A stretch of 64,000 bases of DNA from contig NC_087080.1 of assembly GCF_026151205.1 (NCBI RefSeq), positions 13,277,337 to 13,341,336 on the forward strand. The letters run 5' to 3'. The DNA comes from Bolinopsis microptera. Lineage: Eukaryota > Ctenophora > Tentaculata > Lobata > Bolinopsidae. Shown piece by piece: positions 63,066-64,000 of the stretch (the first letter of the stretch is position 1; each line of letters begins with the position of its first letter). A program made the position numbers and the translations under genes. The notes under the pieces were generated by a model. The model was not told the origin of the DNA. It saw only the letters and a list, made by a program, of their open reading frames with translations, and searched no databases.

Positions 63066-64000
63066 TCAAGGGTACTGCCGAACTGATGAACTTCGTTTCC
63101 AACACAGAGTCAGAAGTTTCTTCTTAGTGAAATCTCTGAACGTTGGGTTGACTACCAAATATATAAACGGATTAATCCAAGATGATAGAAAGCATATTGC
63201 CCAAGCTACTTCGTCGAACGCCAGTCGTGTTGCGATTATTGGCATAACAGAGATAAAGTAAGGAATAATTGAAATCAAGAACCCGGTCGTTACGAAAACA
63301 ACTGCCAGCAAGCTCTTAATGTTTATTGCTGAATTTGATTTAATGATCGCAAAGATCACTAAAACAGTGTTTAAAGCAACTAATGTAACGCAAGGTAGTG
63401 CATTAAAAATGCTGATAATCGTGAAATGAATAATCTCCCTTGTGTCGCCTAATTTATCAGGTCCTTCATATCTCACATAAGCATTGCCTAATTCTGAGGC
63501 TCCAAGATACCATTTGTCACTCCAGTGTTGACTGATGTGTAAAAAACCATCTTGAAGTCCGTACGCAATCTAGAGTGCTGGTACTATGCTGACCAAAACC
63601 GTAGATATAGTTACGCTGATTCTTTGACGTCTTGTAGTATCCAAGTTCCTCAAAGGAAATACACATCTCATCAACTTGTTGAGAGACAAGACATTCACAA
63701 GGAAAAGATTAGCCACAAAGAACGTAAACAGGTAGCATCCAAAAACGTCATAGAAGGTGCTCCCAAAGACTTGAGCGTGGAACAGTTTCCAATATTGAAT
63801 GAGGATCATAGGCATCAGAACCAAGACACAGTTACAAATATCCGCTACTGCTAGGTTCTTGATTATCCAGATTGACATTTTGTCCAGCTTTATGGCACTG
63901 TGACCAATGGTGGCATAAAGGACAAACTGTATTTCCAAAAATGCCCAAAATAAAGCAGATCGGTTCCCATATAAACTGAAATATATGCTCGAAAAACATT
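63066..64000 (-). pseudogene. Rhodopsin-class GPCR, decayed, 5' end beyond window
   Basis: The minus strand encodes a seven-helix receptor. Helix 1 (FILGIFGNTV, with the class A G-N) ends at about 63930, where the frame shifts by one base in a short T run. Helix 2 has NLAVAD, the loop Cys before helix 3 is in FGCYLFTF, and after helix 3 the usual DRY is replaced by NKL (SLNKLMRCVFPLR). Helix 4 ends VSIVPAL and is followed by an in-frame TAG at 63570-63572. The same frame then continues through helices 5 and 6 to helix 7 with INPFIYLVV, and a short basic tail ends at 63066. The frameshift, the stop and the lost DRY together point to a pseudogene. The ligand is unknown. It lies antisense to ODAD3, probably in a later intron. 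Confidence 0.82.

Overview
This window is eukaryotic and almost certainly from an invertebrate animal. It is AT-rich, with spliced genes (GT-AG introns, many short exons), long repeat-filled intergenic spaces, very long GA/CT microsatellites and several kinds of transposon remnant. Animal-type genes can be read directly: OSTM1 (lysosomal ClC-7 partner), ODAD3/CCDC151 (docking of ciliary outer dynein arms), INTS14 (Integrator complex), a DNase I relative and a decayed rhodopsin-type GPCR. A cnidarian or similar early-branching marine animal would fit, but the sequence alone does not prove this.

Layout. (1) 12-17681, minus strand: a 16-exon gene reconstructed from splice sites and reading phase, running off the left edge. 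It encodes two successive FYRN-FYRC (F/Y-rich) modules, a low-complexity linker, a coiled coil and a four-cysteine zinc ribbon. Its introns hold a 33-bp tandem array, a 2-kb TTAA-flanked DNA element and other repeats. (2) 17.7-24.0 kb: no recognisable coding sequence. (3) 24.0-28.3 kb, minus strand: three genes with intronless coding regions, namely a LEM-domain/PARP-catalytic fusion, INTS14, and a DNase I-like gene broken by one frameshift in a C8 run. (4) 28.3-46.7 kb: gene-poor, with a 914-bp GA tract, many smaller GA/CT tracts and a striking cluster of CCAAT boxes and CACGTG E-boxes near 35.6-36.1 kb. (5) 46.7-51.1 kb, minus strand: complete four-exon OSTM1. (6) 51-56.8 kb: nested inverted-repeat and retroelement debris, including a 680-bp palindrome and two short DNA elements with readable target duplications. 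(7) 56.9-62.8 kb, plus strand: nine exons of ODAD3, with a LINE carrying an intact 997-aa ORF lying antisense in one intron. (8) 63.07 kb to the right edge, minus strand: GPCR pseudogene.

The genes do not form one pathway. Two are nuclear by domain content: the tandem-FYR protein (chromatin-type) and the LEM-PARP protein (nuclear lamina plus ADP-ribosylation). INTS14 is also nuclear. The most novel items are the LEM-PARP fusion, the double-FYR/coiled-coil/zinc-ribbon protein, and the orphan CCAAT/E-box cluster.
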